A stretch of DNA of 64,000 bases from Streptomyces sp. NBC_00239 (GCF_036194065.1 NZ_CP108095.1:6262001-6326000); one strand, 5' to 3'. Shown: positions 34,638-43,172, counted from the stretch's first letter. The notes: a model not told the origin generated them from the sequence alone. Numbers and translations: made by a program.

Positions 34638-34656
34638 AAACTATCGGCGCTAGTTT
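34638..34656. promoter_or_regulatory. TetR-type operator upstream of the aldehyde dehydrogenase
   Basis: AAACTATCGGCGCTAGTTT has perfect 6-bp arms (AAACTA/TAGTTT) around a 7-bp centre and lies 47 bp before the start codon. Its reverse complement nearly matches the site at 38109-38127 between the tetR and acyl-CoA dehydrogenase genes, linking the two transcription units. Confidence 0.75.
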
Positions 34657-34703
34657 GTAGGGTGTCCGCGAGGTTCCACGCGCTCGTGCTCGGGAGGCAT
34701 GCG

Positions 34704-36116
34704 ATGAAGGCCCACGACGGGATGTACATCGGCGGAGACTGGCGGCCCGCCGCCGGCCGCGACCGGATCGAGGTCGTCAACCCGGCCGACGAGCAGGTCA
34801 TCGCAGCGGTCCCGGCCGGCACGGCCGAGGACGTGGACGCGGCCGTACGGGCGGCCCGCGCCGCCTTCCCGGGCTGGGCCGCCACCCCGGCCGCCGACCG
34901 CGCCGACCTGATCGGGGCGCTCCGCGATGTCCTGGTCGCCCGTAAGGACGAGTTCACGCAGACCATCACGGCGGAGCTGGGCGCGCCGCTCGGCTTCTCC
35001 GGGACGGTGCACGTCGGCGCCCCCGTCGCGGTGGCCTCCTCGATGGCCGAGCTGGCGGCCTCGTACGCCTTCGAGGAGGAGATCGGGGACTCCACCGTGC
35101 TCCTCGAACCGGTCGGCGTGGTCGGTGCCATCACCCCCTGGAACTACCCGCTGCACCAGATCGTTGCCAAGGTGGCACCCGCACTCGCCGCAGGCTGCAC
35201 GGTCGTCCTCAAGCCCGCCGAGGACACCCCGCTGACCGCACAGCTCTTCGCCGAGGCCGTCCACGAGGCCGGCGTGCCGGCAGGCGTCTTCAACCTGGTG
35301 ACCGGGACCGGCCCGGTAGCCGGCCAGGCGCTCGCCGCCCACCCCGACGTCGACCTCGTCTCCTTCACCGGTTCCACCGCGGTCGGCCGCCAGGTCGGCG
35401 CCACCGCAGGAGCCGCGGTCAAGCGCGTCGCCCTCGAACTGGGCGGCAAATCGGCCAATGTCATCCTGCCCGGTGCCGACCTGGCCAAGGCGGTCGGCAC
35501 CGGTGTCGGCCACGTCATGAACAACTCCGGGCAGAGCTGCAACGCGCTCACCCGCATGCTCGTCCACCGCGACCAGTACGAGGAGGCCGTCACCCTCGCC
35601 GCCGCCGCGGTCGCCCGCTACCCCGTCGGCGACCCGTGCGACGAGGCCACCCGCCTGGGCCCGGTCGTCAACGCGAAGCAGCGCGACCGGGTGCGCGGCT
35701 ACATCGCGCAGGGCGTCGAGGAAGGCGCGCGCCTCGTCGCAGGCGGCACCGAAGCCCCGCACGCCCGGGGCTACTACATCGCCCCGACCGTGTTCGCCGA
35801 CGTCACCCCCGAGATGGCCATCGCGCAGGAGGAGATCTTCGGCCCGGTCCTGTCGATCCTGCCGTACGAGGACGAGGACGACGCCCTGCGCATCGCCAAC
35901 GGCACGGTGTACGGCCTCGGCGGCGCGGTCTGGGCGGCGGACCGGGAGCAGGCCGTCGCCTTCGCGCGCCGCATGGACACCGGCCAGGTGGACATCAACG
36001 GCGGCCGCTTCAACCCGCTCGCGCCCTTCGGCGGCTACAAGCAGTCGGGCGTGGGCCGCGAGCTGGGCCCGCACGGCCTCGCCGAGTACCTCCAGACCAA
36101 GTCCCTGCAGTTCTGA
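34704..36116 (+). CDS. NAD(P)+-dependent aldehyde dehydrogenase
   Basis: Oxidises an aldehyde to the acid. The 470-aa protein has the complete ALDH site: Asn147 (TPWNYP), Glu245 (ALELGGKS) and nucleophile Cys279 (NNSGQSCNALTR). The NAD-binding FTGSTAVGRQ and C-terminal NPLAPFGGYKQSGVGRE are typical. ATG 34704 has GGGAGG six bases before it; longer in-frame readings run into the preceding gene. With the alcohol dehydrogenase 57 bp downstream it probably forms a two-step alcohol-to-acid pathway. Control is probably by the TetR at 37382 through the AAACTA operator. Confidence 0.95.
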   Translation: MKAHDGMYIGGDWRPAAGRDRIEVVNPADEQVIAAVPAGTAEDVDAAVRAARAAFPGWAATPAADRADLIGALRDVLVARKDEFTQTITAELGAPLGFSGTVHVGAPVAVASSMAELAASYAFEEEIGDSTVLLEPVGVVGAITPWNYPLHQIVAKVAPALAAGCTVVLKPAEDTPLTAQLFAEAVHEAGVPAGVFNLVTGTGPVAGQALAAHPDVDLVSFTGSTAVGRQVGATAGAAVKRVALELGGKSANVILPGADLAKAVGTGVGHVMNNSGQSCNALTRMLVHRDQYEEAVTLAAAAVARYPVGDPCDEATRLGPVVNAKQRDRVRGYIAQGVEEGARLVAGGTEAPHARGYYIAPTVFADVTPEMAIAQEEIFGPVLSILPYEDEDDALRIANGTVYGLGGAVWAADREQAVAFARRMDTGQVDINGGRFNPLAPFGGYKQSGVGRELGPHGLAEYLQTKSLQF

Positions 36117-36173
36117 GCCGCTCACCGTCCGAGCCACTCACGTCCGAGCCACGTAAACACGGAGACGACGAAC

Positions 36174-37253
36174 ATGGTCCGCGCCGCCATACTGCCCGCC
36201 GTCGGAGCCCCGCTGGAGATAGCGGAGATCGTCCTGCCCGAGCCCGGCCCCGGCCAGGTCCGGGTCCGCCTCGCCGCCGCCGGGGTCTGCCACTCCGACC
36301 TCTCGCTCACCAACGGCACCATGCGGGTACCGGTCCCCGCCGTCCTCGGCCACGAGGGCTCCGGCACCGTCCTCGCCGTCGGTCCCGGGGTCACGCACGT
36401 CGCCCCCGGCGACGGCGTCGTCCTCAACTGGGCGCCGTCCTGCGGCCGGTGCCACCACTGCCGGATCGGGGAGGTCTGGCTGTGCGCCGAGGCCCTGACC
36501 GGCGTCGGCGCCGTGTACGCGCACACCACCGACGGCGCCGCGCTGCACCCGGGGCTGAACGTCGCCGCGTTCGCCGAGGAGACGGTCGTCGCCGCGAACT
36601 GCGTGCTGCCCGCACCCGCCGGGGTCCCGCTCGAAGAAGCCGCGCTGCTCGGCTGCGCCGTCCTCACCGGCTACGGCGCGGTGCACCACTCGGCGCGGGT
36701 GCGCGCCGGCGAGTCGGTGGCCGTCTTCGGCGCCGGCGGCGTGGGCCTGGCCGCGCTCCAGGCAGCCCGGATCGCCGGCGCCGGCCCGATCGTCGCCGTC
36801 GACGTGTCCCCGGCGAAGGAGGAGCTGGCCCGCGCCGCCGGGGCCACCGAGTTCGTGGTGGCCTCCGCGACCACCGCCAAGGAAGTCCGCGCGCTCACCG
36901 GCGGGCAGGGCGCCGACGTCGCCGTCGAGTGCGTGGGCCGCGCCGAGACCATCCGGGCGGCCTGGGACGCGACCCGGCGCGGCGGCCGCACCACGGTCGT
37001 CGGCATCGGCGGCAAGGAGCAGCAGGTCACGTTCCACGCCCTGGAGATCTTCCACTTCGCCCGGACCCTCTCGGGCTGCGTCTACGGCAACTGCGACCCG
37101 GCCCGCGACCTGCCGGTCCTCGCCGACCACGTCCGGGCCGGCCGCCTCGACCTGGGGGCCCTGGTGACGGACCGGATCGCCCTCGACGGGATTCCGGCCG
37201 CCTTCGAGGCCATGCTCGCGGGCAAGGGCGGCCGCTCCCTCGTCGTGTTCTGA
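36174..37253 (+). CDS. Zinc-dependent alcohol dehydrogenase (MDR family)
   Basis: The 359-aa protein has catalytic zinc ligands Cys39 (GVCHSD), His60-Glu61 (GHEGSG) and Cys161 (LGCAVLTGYG). Structural zinc ligands are Cys90, Cys93, Cys96 and Cys104 (SCGRCHHC...C). The nucleotide-binding motif is GAGGVG (186-191), with AVDVSPAK following, which favours NAD+. The whole is class III/MDR-like. It follows the aldehyde dehydrogenase, with GGAGACG before ATG 36174. Substrate unknown; an alcohol feeding the adjacent ALDH is likely. Confidence 0.95.
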   Translation: MVRAAILPAVGAPLEIAEIVLPEPGPGQVRVRLAAAGVCHSDLSLTNGTMRVPVPAVLGHEGSGTVLAVGPGVTHVAPGDGVVLNWAPSCGRCHHCRIGEVWLCAEALTGVGAVYAHTTDGAALHPGLNVAAFAEETVVAANCVLPAPAGVPLEEAALLGCAVLTGYGAVHHSARVRAGESVAVFGAGGVGLAALQAARIAGAGPIVAVDVSPAKEELARAAGATEFVVASATTAKEVRALTGGQGADVAVECVGRAETIRAAWDATRRGGRTTVVGIGGKEQQVTFHALEIFHFARTLSGCVYGNCDPARDLPVLADHVRAGRLDLGALVTDRIALDGIPAAFEAMLAGKGGRSLVVF

Positions 37254-37258
37254 CCCGC

Positions 37259-37301
37259 CGGCGGGTGGCACCCCCCCCCGACCCGAGGGCGCCACCCGCC
37301 G
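37259..37301 (+). terminator. Strong hairpin terminator after the alcohol dehydrogenase
   Basis: CGGCGGGTGGC (37259-37269) pairs perfectly with GCCACCCGCCG (37291-37301). The loop holds a run of nine C residues (37271-37279). The 80 bp that follow are unusually A-rich and repetitive (CAGAAACCC, GGAAACCCC variants), up to the convergent tetR gene; no gene is seen there. Confidence 0.85.
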
Positions 37302-37381
37302 AAAAGCCGGAAACCCCAGAACTCCCGAAACTCCGAACCCCTGGAAAGCCAGAAACCCAGAAACCCGGATACCCGGAGGCT

Positions 37382-38080
37382 CTACGGGCCCTCGCGGCGG
37401 CCCTCGTGGCCCTCGCGGCCGTCCGGCGTCTCCGCCGCGCCCCGCGGCAGTGCCGCGAACTGCAGCGCGAGCCCGTCCAACAAGGCCGCGAGGCCCGTTT
37501 CGAACGCGCCCTCGTCCACCGCCCGCTGCCGCTCGGCCAGCAGGTGGGCCTGGCCCAGGTGCGGATAGTCCGCCGGGTCGTACGCCGTTTCGTCGTCCAC
37601 GAAACCCCGGGCGAACGAACCCACCGCCGAGCCCAGGATGAAGTACCGCATCAGCGCGCCGATCCGGGTGGCCTGCGCGGGCGGCCAGCCCGCCGCCGTC
37701 ATCGCCCCGAACACCGCGTCCGCCAGCCGCAGTCCGGCCGGCCGTCGCCCCGGCCCCCGCGCGAGTACGGGCACGATGTGCGGGTGGTCGGCCAGCGCGC
37801 CGCGGTAGGAGTGCGCCCAGTCGTGCAGCGCCGTCCGCCAGTCGCGGCCGTCGTCCGGCTCGAACATCGACAGGTCCACCCGCGCGCTCACCGCGTCGGC
37901 GACCGCCTCCAGGATCTCGTCCTTGGTGCGGAAGTGGTTGTAGAGCGAGGGCCCGCTGACGCCGAGCGCGGCGGCCAGCCGCCGGGTCGAGACCGCCTCC
38001 AGCCCCTCCGCGTCCACGAGGGCGCCCGCCGCCTCGACGATGCGGTCTCTGCTCAGGAGGGGCTTGCGCGGTCGGGCCAT
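37382..38080 (-). CDS. TetR-family regulator of the alcohol/aldehyde and acyl-CoA dehydrogenase genes
   Basis: The 232-aa protein has HTH MARPRKPLLSRDRIVEAAGA ... VSTRRLAAALGVSGPSLYNHF and a helical TetR_C domain. Start 38080 is chosen; ATG 38089 adds three residues. It faces the acyl-CoA dehydrogenase, and the AAACTA-type site (38109-38127) lies between them. The same site lies in front of the aldehyde dehydrogenase at 34638, so this protein probably represses all three. The C-terminus is Arg/Glu/Gly-rich and variable. Confidence 0.9.
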   Translation of the reverse strand: MARPRKPLLSRDRIVEAAGALVDAEGLEAVSTRRLAAALGVSGPSLYNHFRTKDEILEAVADAVSARVDLSMFEPDDGRDWRTALHDWAHSYRGALADHPHIVPVLARGPGRRPAGLRLADAVFGAMTAAGWPPAQATRIGALMRYFILGSAVGSFARGFVDDETAYDPADYPHLGQAHLLAERQRAVDEGAFETGLAALLDGLALQFAALPRGAAETPDGREGHEGRREGP

Positions 38081-38108
38081 GCGCCACATAGTAGGGCCTG
38101 CCCGCCAT

Positions 38109-38127
38109 AAACTAGCGCCGCTAATTA
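38109..38127. promoter_or_regulatory. TetR-type operator between tetR and the acyl-CoA dehydrogenase
   Basis: AAACTAGCGCCGCTAATTA keeps the 6-7-6 layout of the site at 34638 (arms AAACTA and TAATTA). The local GC content is low, as for a promoter. It lies 29 bp before the regulator start and 41 bp before the dehydrogenase start, so it can serve both. Confidence 0.7.
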
Positions 38128-38167
38128 ACTTCCTCCGCACCGCGGCGCACCGACCCGCGAGGTGGCC

Positions 38168-39319
38168 ATGAATCTGGAGCTCAGCGAGGAGCAGGCCGCG
38201 GTCCGCGCGCTCGCCCGGGACTTCGTGGAACGAGAGATCGCCCCGCACGCCGCCGCCTGGGACCGCGCCGAGGGCGTGGACCGGGCCGTCGTGAAGAAGC
38301 TCGGCGGCCTCGGCTTCCTCGGCCTGACGGTTCCTGAGGAGTACGGCGGCAGCGGCGGCGACCACCTCTCGTACGTGCTGGTCACCGAGGAGCTGGGCCG
38401 CGGCGATTCGGCCGTGCGCGGGATCGTCTCCGTCTCCCTCGGCCTGGTGGCCAAGACCATCGCAGCATGGGGTGACGAGCGGCAGAAGCGGACCTGGCTG
38501 CCCCGGCTCTGCTCCGGCGAGGCCCTCGGCTGCTTCGGCCTGACCGAACCGGGCACCGGTTCCGACGCGGGCAGCCTCACCACCCGGGCGGTCCGCGACG
38601 GGGACGCGTACCGGATCACCGGCGGCAAGATGTTCATCACCAACGGCACCTGGGCCGACCTGGTGCTGCTCTTCGCACGCACCGGTGAGGAGCCCGGCCA
38701 CCGCGGGATCTCGGCGTTCCTCGTCCCCGCCGACAGTCCGGGCCTGACCCGCCGCGAGATCCACGGCAAGCTCGGCCTGCGCGGCCAGGCCACCGCCGAG
38801 CTGGTGCTGGACGACGTACGGGTGCCCGCCTCGGCGCTGCTCGGGCCCGCGGGCAAGGGGTTCTCCATCGCGATGTCCGCCCTCGCCAAGGGGCGGATGT
38901 CGGTGGCCGCCGGCTGCGTCGGCATCGCCCAGGCGGCCTTGGACGCGGCCCTCGCGTACGCCGGACAGCGCGAGCAGTTCGGCCGGAGCATCGCCCACCA
39001 CCAGCTGGTCCAGGAGCTGATCGCCGACATCGCCGTGGACGTGGACGCGGCCCGGATGCTCACCTGGCGGGTCGCCGATCTGATCGACCGGGGGCGGCCG
39101 TTCGCCACCGAGTCGTCCACCGCCAAGCTCTTCGCCTCCGAAGCGGCCGTCCGCGCCGCGAGCAACGCCCTCCAGGTGCACGGCGGTTACGGCTACATCG
39201 ACGAGTACCCGGCCGGGAAGCTGCTGCGCGACGCCCGCGTGATGACCCTGTACGAGGGCACCAGCCAGATCCAGAAACTCGTCATCGGCCGTGCCCTCAC
39301 CGGGATTTCGGCCTTCTGA
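38168..39319 (+). CDS. Acyl-CoA dehydrogenase
   Basis: An FAD enzyme making trans-2-enoyl-CoA. The 383-aa protein has the two ACAD signatures: GLTEPGTGSDAGSLTT (124-139) and QVHGGYGYIDEYPAGKLLRD (336-355). Catalytic Glu363 lies in LYEGTSQIQK. ATG 38168 is chosen over GTG 38162, since CGAGG is well spaced to it. It is divergent from its probable TetR repressor and shares its operator with the ALDH-ADH operon. Chain-length preference cannot be read. No electron-transfer flavoprotein gene is adjacent. Confidence 0.94.
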   Translation: MNLELSEEQAAVRALARDFVEREIAPHAAAWDRAEGVDRAVVKKLGGLGFLGLTVPEEYGGSGGDHLSYVLVTEELGRGDSAVRGIVSVSLGLVAKTIAAWGDERQKRTWLPRLCSGEALGCFGLTEPGTGSDAGSLTTRAVRDGDAYRITGGKMFITNGTWADLVLLFARTGEEPGHRGISAFLVPADSPGLTRREIHGKLGLRGQATAELVLDDVRVPASALLGPAGKGFSIAMSALAKGRMSVAAGCVGIAQAALDAALAYAGQREQFGRSIAHHQLVQELIADIAVDVDAARMLTWRVADLIDRGRPFATESSTAKLFASEAAVRAASNALQVHGGYGYIDEYPAGKLLRDARVMTLYEGTSQIQKLVIGRALTGISAF

Positions 39320-39389
39320 GTACCGCCCCAGGCCCGCCTGAGTATCCGCGCGGATGGGCCGGCCGCCACGGCCGCCGGATGCTGGACCC

Positions 39390-39680
39390 ATGAACGAGAC
39401 ACCGGTCAGGCAGCAGAACACGGGGGCGTACTACGGCCAGGCCGTCGCCTCCTTCGGGATCGCGCTCGGCGCCGTCGCCATGGGGATCTACAACCTCGAC
39501 GCGGACGCCTGGGTGCGGTCCTTCCTCGGCATCGCCGTCCTCTACCTCACGACCTCCGCCTTCACGCTCGCCAAGGTGATCCGGGACAGGCAGGAGGCCG
39601 GCCAGATCGTCAGCCGGGTGGACCAGGCCCGGATGGAGAAGATCATGACGGACTACGACCCCTACCAGCCGAAAATCTAA
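39390..39680 (+). CDS. YiaA/YiaB-type two-helix inner membrane protein
   Basis: The 96-aa protein has two hydrophobic helices joined by a short loop (GQAVASFGIALGAVAMGIYN, LGIAVLYLTTSAFTLAKVI), matching the YiaA/B domain. Function unknown across the family. ATG 39390 is 70 bp after the acyl-CoA dehydrogenase. Its stop codon is part of the operator of the next regulator. Confidence 0.85.
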   Translation: MNETPVRQQNTGAYYGQAVASFGIALGAVAMGIYNLDADAWVRSFLGIAVLYLTTSAFTLAKVIRDRQEAGQIVSRVDQARMEKIMTDYDPYQPKI

Positions 39681-39691
39681 GCGCTTGCTCA
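39678..39691. promoter_or_regulatory. TAAGCGCTTGCTCA operator upstream of tetR
   Basis: This 14-mer, built on the palindrome AAGCGCTT, starts in the stop codon of the YiaA-like gene and lies 50 bp before the regulator ATG; a -10-like TAAGGT is at 39700-39705. The identical 14-mer is in the maoC promoter at 40894-40907. It partly resembles the KstR2 operator pattern (CAAGnnCTTG), from memory. Confidence 0.75.
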
Positions 39692-39740
39692 CCCTCCGGT
39701 AAGGTGTTCACCTCCACACGGCGACGAGGGTGAGCGAGCA

Positions 39741-40361
39741 ATGGACAGCGCGGCGGAGACCGACGGCTACCAGGCGTGGTCGGAGGTCACTCCGGACGCC
39801 GCGCGGCGCCTGCTCGTCGCGGCGGTGGAGGCCTTCGCCGAGCGCGGTTACCACGCCACCACCACGCGGGACATCGCCGGGCGGGCCGGGATGAGCCCGG
39901 CCGCGCTCTACATCCACTACAAGACCAAGGAAGAGCTGCTCCACCGGATCAGCCGGATCGGGCACGACAAGGCCCTGGAGCTCCTGGAGACGGCCGCGGA
40001 CGGCCCCGGCACCGCCGCCGAGCGGCTCGACGCCGCCGTCCGGTCCTTCGTACGGTGGCACGCAGGGCACCACACCACCGCACGGGTGGTCCAGTACGAG
40101 CTCGATGCTCTCGGTCCGGAGCACCGCTCCGAAATCGTGGCACTGCGCCGCCAGAGCGACGCGGCGGTCCGGCGGATCCTCGCCGACGGGGTGCGCGCGG
40201 GCGAGTTCGACGTCCCCGACCTGCCCGGCACCACCCTCGCCGTGCTGTCCCTCTGCATCGACGTGGCCCGCTGGTTCAGCACGGCCGGACACCGCACCCC
40301 CGACGAGGTCGGCGCGCTCTACGCCGACCTCGTCCTGCGCATGGTCGGAGCCCGGCAGTAG
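39741..40361 (+). CDS. TetR-family regulator, probably of maoC
   Basis: The 206-aa protein has HTH RRLLVAAVEAFAERGYHATT TRDIAGRAGMSPAALYIHYK and a helical domain with VRSFVRWHAGHHTTARVVQY, seen in actinobacterial lipid-metabolism regulators. It is convergent with maoC. Both genes carry the same 14-bp operator upstream, so it probably represses itself and maoC in response to an acyl-CoA. ATG 39741 has GGGTGAGCGAGCA upstream. Confidence 0.9.
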   Translation: MDSAAETDGYQAWSEVTPDAARRLLVAAVEAFAERGYHATTTRDIAGRAGMSPAALYIHYKTKEELLHRISRIGHDKALELLETAADGPGTAAERLDAAVRSFVRWHAGHHTTARVVQYELDALGPEHRSEIVALRRQSDAAVRRILADGVRAGEFDVPDLPGTTLAVLSLCIDVARWFSTAGHRTPDEVGALYADLVLRMVGARQ

Positions 40362-40407
40362 CGGCGGGCCCGGAAGCGGCCTCGGGGCCCGGAAGTCGTA
40401 CCGGGAC

Positions 40408-40869
40408 TCAGAAGTAGTAGCGGGAGACCGACTCCGCGACGCACACCGGCTTGTCGCCGCCCTCGCGCTCGACCGTGACGGTCGCGGTCACCTGGACCCC
40501 GCCGCCCGCGTCCGCCACCTCGGTGATCACCACGGTCGCCCGCAGCCGCGAGCCGACCGGCACAGGAGCCGGGAAACGCACCTTGTTCGTGCCGTAGTTG
40601 AGGCCCATCCGCATGCCCTCGACCCGCATCGTCCGCGGCACCAGGCTGGGCAGCAGGGACAGGGTCAGGTAGCCGTGCGCGATCGTCGAGCCGAACGGCC
40701 CGGTGGCCGCGCGCTCCGGGTCGACGTGGATCCACTGGTGGTCGCCGGTCGCGTCCGCGAAGAGGTCGATGCGCTTCTGGTCGACCTCCAGCCAGTCACT
40801 GGGGCCGAGCGGCTCGCCGATCCCGGCGCGGAGTTCGTCGGCGGACGTGAAGATCCTCGGCTCGGCCAT
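40408..40869 (-). CDS. MaoC-like hot-dog dehydratase, (R)-specific enoyl-CoA hydratase type
   Basis: Hydrates enoyl-CoA (or the reverse). The 153-aa protein has the hydratase-2 motif [18 protein letters not shown], with catalytic Asp43 and His48, and [20 protein letters not shown] 40869 has GGGAGG eight bases upstream; a longer in-frame reading from 40935 would cover the promoter. Promoter: TTGACA (40935-40930), 17 nt, CATGCT (40912-40907), with the TetR operator immediately downstream at 40894-40907. Confidence 0.93.
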   Translation of the reverse strand: MAEPRIFTSADELRAGIGEPLGPSDWLEVDQKRIDLFADATGDHQWIHVDPERAATGPFGSTIAHGYLTLSLLPSLVPRTMRVEGMRMGLNYGTNKVRFPAPVPVGSRLRATVVITEVADAGGGVQVTATVTVEREGGDKPVCVAESVSRYYF

Positions 40870-40893
40870 GCCCTTGCCTCCCAGAGTGTGGAA

Positions 40894-40935
40894 TAAGCGC
40901 TTGCTCAGCATGGTGGGGTGCCCTGCGTCTGTCAA
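40894..40935 (-). promoter_or_regulatory. maoC promoter with TetR operator
   Basis: A near-consensus -35 TTGACA (40935-40930) and -10 CATGCT (40912-40907), 17 nt apart, are followed at once by the 14-mer operator (40894-40907). The operator covers the transcription start region, consistent with repression. Confidence 0.7.
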
Positions 40936-40947
40936 CGGACCTCCGTT
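40934..40947. promoter_or_regulatory. AACGGA-CC-TCCGTT palindrome in the maoC/soxR intergenic region
   Basis: A perfect 6-2-6 inverted repeat lies 36 bp before the soxR start and touches the maoC -35. It does not match the classical SoxR site (CCTCAAG...CTTGAGG), so its binder is unknown. Confidence 0.4.
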
Positions 40948-40982
40948 CGGACGGTGTCGGCGCGGCCGTCTACCCTCGGGGA

Positions 40983-41426
40983 GTGCCGCAGATCCCAGAG
41001 AAGATCCACGAACTGACCGTCGGCCAGGTCGCCGCCCGTAGCGGCGCCGCGGTTTCCGCCCTGCACTTCTACGAGTCCAAGGGCCTGATCAGCAGCCGCC
41101 GCACCGCCGGCAACCAGCGCCGCTACACGCGTGACACGCTGCGCCGCGTCGCCTTCATCCGTGCCGCCCAGCGGGTCGGCATCCCCCTGGTCACCATCGG
41201 CGAGGCCCTCGCCAAGCTGCCTGAGGGGCGGACACCCAACCGTGAGGACTGGGCGCGGCTGTCCGAGGCGTGGCGGTCCGAACTCGACCACCGCATTCAG
41301 CAGCTGGGTCGGCTCCGCGACCACCTCACCGACTGCATCGGCTGCGGCTGCCTTTCGCTGGAGAACTGCGTCCTGTCCAACCCCGACGACACCTTCGGCC
41401 GCAACCTCACCGGCTCCCGCCTGTAG
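40983..41426 (+). CDS. soxR: Redox-sensing MerR-family activator SoxR
   Basis: The 147-aa protein has a MerR winged helix ([40 protein letters not shown]) and the [2Fe-2S] ligands Cys118, Cys121, Cys123 and Cys129 ([12 protein letters not shown]), spaced exactly as in E. coli SoxR (119/122/124/130). In Streptomyces SoxR responds to redox-cycling metabolites such as actinorhodin rather than to superoxide through SoxS. No soxS or obvious target gene adjoins it. GTG 40983 is used. Confidence 0.96.
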   Translation: MPQIPEKIHELTVGQVAARSGAAVSALHFYESKGLISSRRTAGNQRRYTRDTLRRVAFIRAAQRVGIPLVTIGEALAKLPEGRTPNREDWARLSEAWRSELDHRIQQLGRLRDHLTDCIGCGCLSLENCVLSNPDDTFGRNLTGSRL

Positions 41427-41526
41427 CGACGCCACCCGTCCGCCGCACGACCCCGTCCGCCGCGCGACCCGCTCGCGCGCCGACCCGGCAGGCCGGGGGT
41501 TGCCGTACCGAGCCATTGGACGACCC

Positions 41527-42312
41527 ATGACGACACCTGACCCCGCGAAGCCCACCCCGTATGCGCCGTCCCCAGCGCTCGTCGCCGCCGTCCGCCGGAT
41601 CGGGGACGTGTTCGCGGGGCACGTGAGCCGCGGCGAGACCGGCTGCGGGTACTGCCACGCGGAGTCGGACGTCGCGCTGCTGCGGGTCCCGGACGTGCCG
41701 CTGACCCGCGACGCCGTCTCGTACTTCCTGCACGAGGTCCCCAGCCACTACGACGACCATCCGGCGGTCATGCGCCGGCTGTTGCCCCAGGTCGCCGAAG
41801 GGCTGGCCGAGGGGTGGCTGCACGCCTGGGGGCACTTCCTGGCCGGGCTCGGCGCCAGCGGCTGGCGCGACTGGCCGGCCGACCAGGCCGCCGCACTGGC
41901 CGGCTTCCTGGACGCCTGGTGGACCGACACCCTGGCCGCCGAACAGCCGGTCCAGGACGCCGGCGACGTGTTCGAGTGCTGCGTGACCGTGCACTCCACC
42001 GTCACCCCGTACCTCGCCCGGTGGGCCGAGCAGCCCCTGGGCGGACCGGCCGACGCGCACCTGGACGCCTACCTGAGCACGTACATCGACGACCTGATCG
42101 GAGACGAGCCCACCGTGTTCGGCTCCTGGACGGACTCCACCCGCGAGGAGCCCGTCAACGAACTCCGGGCCTGGGTCCGGGAGAACGCTCCCGCGCGGCT
42201 GCGGGCCTGCGGCGCCGACCCGATGCTCCGCTTCAAGACCGGCCTGCTGGACCTGCCCTACGAGGACCGCTGGACCGACGAGATCTGGGACAGGGCCCCC
42301 GCCACCAGCTGA
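41527..42312 (+). CDS. Hypothetical protein (261 aa)
   Basis: I do not recognise a family. The protein is soluble and acidic, with an early GCGYCHAESD motif (CxxC plus His) that could bind a metal, and a body of helices rich in Trp (LHAWGHFLAGLGASGWRDWP, FLDAWWTDTLAAE). It ends YEDRWTDEIWDRAPATS. G/C third-position bias and the clear hydrophobic pattern support coding. The ATG at 41527 has no good ribosome-binding site. The 219 bp after it contain nothing recognisable. Confidence 0.8.
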   Translation: MTTPDPAKPTPYAPSPALVAAVRRIGDVFAGHVSRGETGCGYCHAESDVALLRVPDVPLTRDAVSYFLHEVPSHYDDHPAVMRRLLPQVAEGLAEGWLHAWGHFLAGLGASGWRDWPADQAAALAGFLDAWWTDTLAAEQPVQDAGDVFECCVTVHSTVTPYLARWAEQPLGGPADAHLDAYLSTYIDDLIGDEPTVFGSWTDSTREEPVNELRAWVRENAPARLRACGADPMLRFKTGLLDLPYEDRWTDEIWDRAPATS

Positions 42313-42531
42313 GCGTTCGAGGCCGCCGCCGACGGCACCGACGGACGCGGAGACTGCGGCACCGCCGGCCCGCCCGCCGCCGAACGCATCCCGTTCAGAG
42401 CCACCCGGGCCTTCACCTGGGCCTCTTCACCCGACCCGCCGCCCGGGCCGTCACGTCGGCCGTCACGTCACCCACACCCCCGTGCCGCGCCCGCCGGACC
42501 CGAGCCGGCCCCGGGTGCGTCGCCGGACGTG

Positions 42532-43083
42532 TCACGTCCCGCCCGTCACGGCCGGTCGCGGGACCACGATGCCGCAGCCGCGGCACACCGGTCCGTGCCA
42601 GGGTTCCGTCGCCGGCCGCGGGTGCGGCCACAGCAGTTCGGCCTCCCCGCACACCGGGCAGACCGTGCCGGGATCCTCCGCCTCCAGGGCCCGTACCAGC
42701 CGCCGCAGCACATCGGGGAGCGTGCCCTCGGGCCGTACGTCGGGATCGGCGCAGCGCACCACCGCGGGCTCCCCGTGCCACGCCCAGTCCGGGCGCCTGA
42801 GCCCGTGGTGCTTCTCCCGGCGCCGCCGCTCCGCGAACTCCCTCTCGTACGCCAGCCAGACCCCGCGGGCCTCCTCCAGCTCCTCCAGGGCCGCCACCAG
42901 CCGCAGCGGGTCGGCCGCCCGGTCCTCGGGGCCGATGCCGTGCCGGTCGCACAGGTGCCACCAGGTCGCCCGGTGCCCGTACGGGGCGAAGCGCTCCAGG
43001 CAGCGGCGCAGGGAATGGCGCCGCAGGGCCCGGTCGTTGCGGACGTCGCGTACCTGGCCGGCCAGACTCCGGAATCCTGCCAT
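42532..43083 (-). CDS. Hypothetical protein with C-terminal zinc ribbon (183 aa)
   Basis: The product has a basic helical N-terminal half (VRNDRALRRHSLRRCLERFA, ERRRREKHHGLRRPDWAWHG) and a C-terminal pair of CxxC knuckles (CPVCGEAELLW ... CRGCGIVVPRP), a likely zinc ribbon. ATG 43083 is supported by GGGAGGTGG eight bases upstream. It follows the alpha/beta hydrolase gene on the same strand after 89 bp and may be cotranscribed. Nucleic-acid binding is possible but not shown. Confidence 0.75.
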   Translation of the reverse strand: MAGFRSLAGQVRDVRNDRALRRHSLRRCLERFAPYGHRATWWHLCDRHGIGPEDRAADPLRLVAALEELEEARGVWLAYEREFAERRRREKHHGLRRPDWAWHGEPAVVRCADPDVRPEGTLPDVLRRLVRALEAEDPGTVCPVCGEAELLWPHPRPATEPWHGPVCRGCGIVVPRPAVTGGT

Positions 43084-43172
43084 CGCACCGCCACCTCCCT
43101 CGCACGAACATGCCCGGCGCGGTCGGGGGGCATGCGGGCACGGAGGGGCGCCCCGGAGGCATTGGCGGGATC

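Noticed and set aside
42343..42531. Possible gene between 42313 and 42531
   Set aside because: Open frames exist but without ribosome-binding site, consistent codon bias or any motif.
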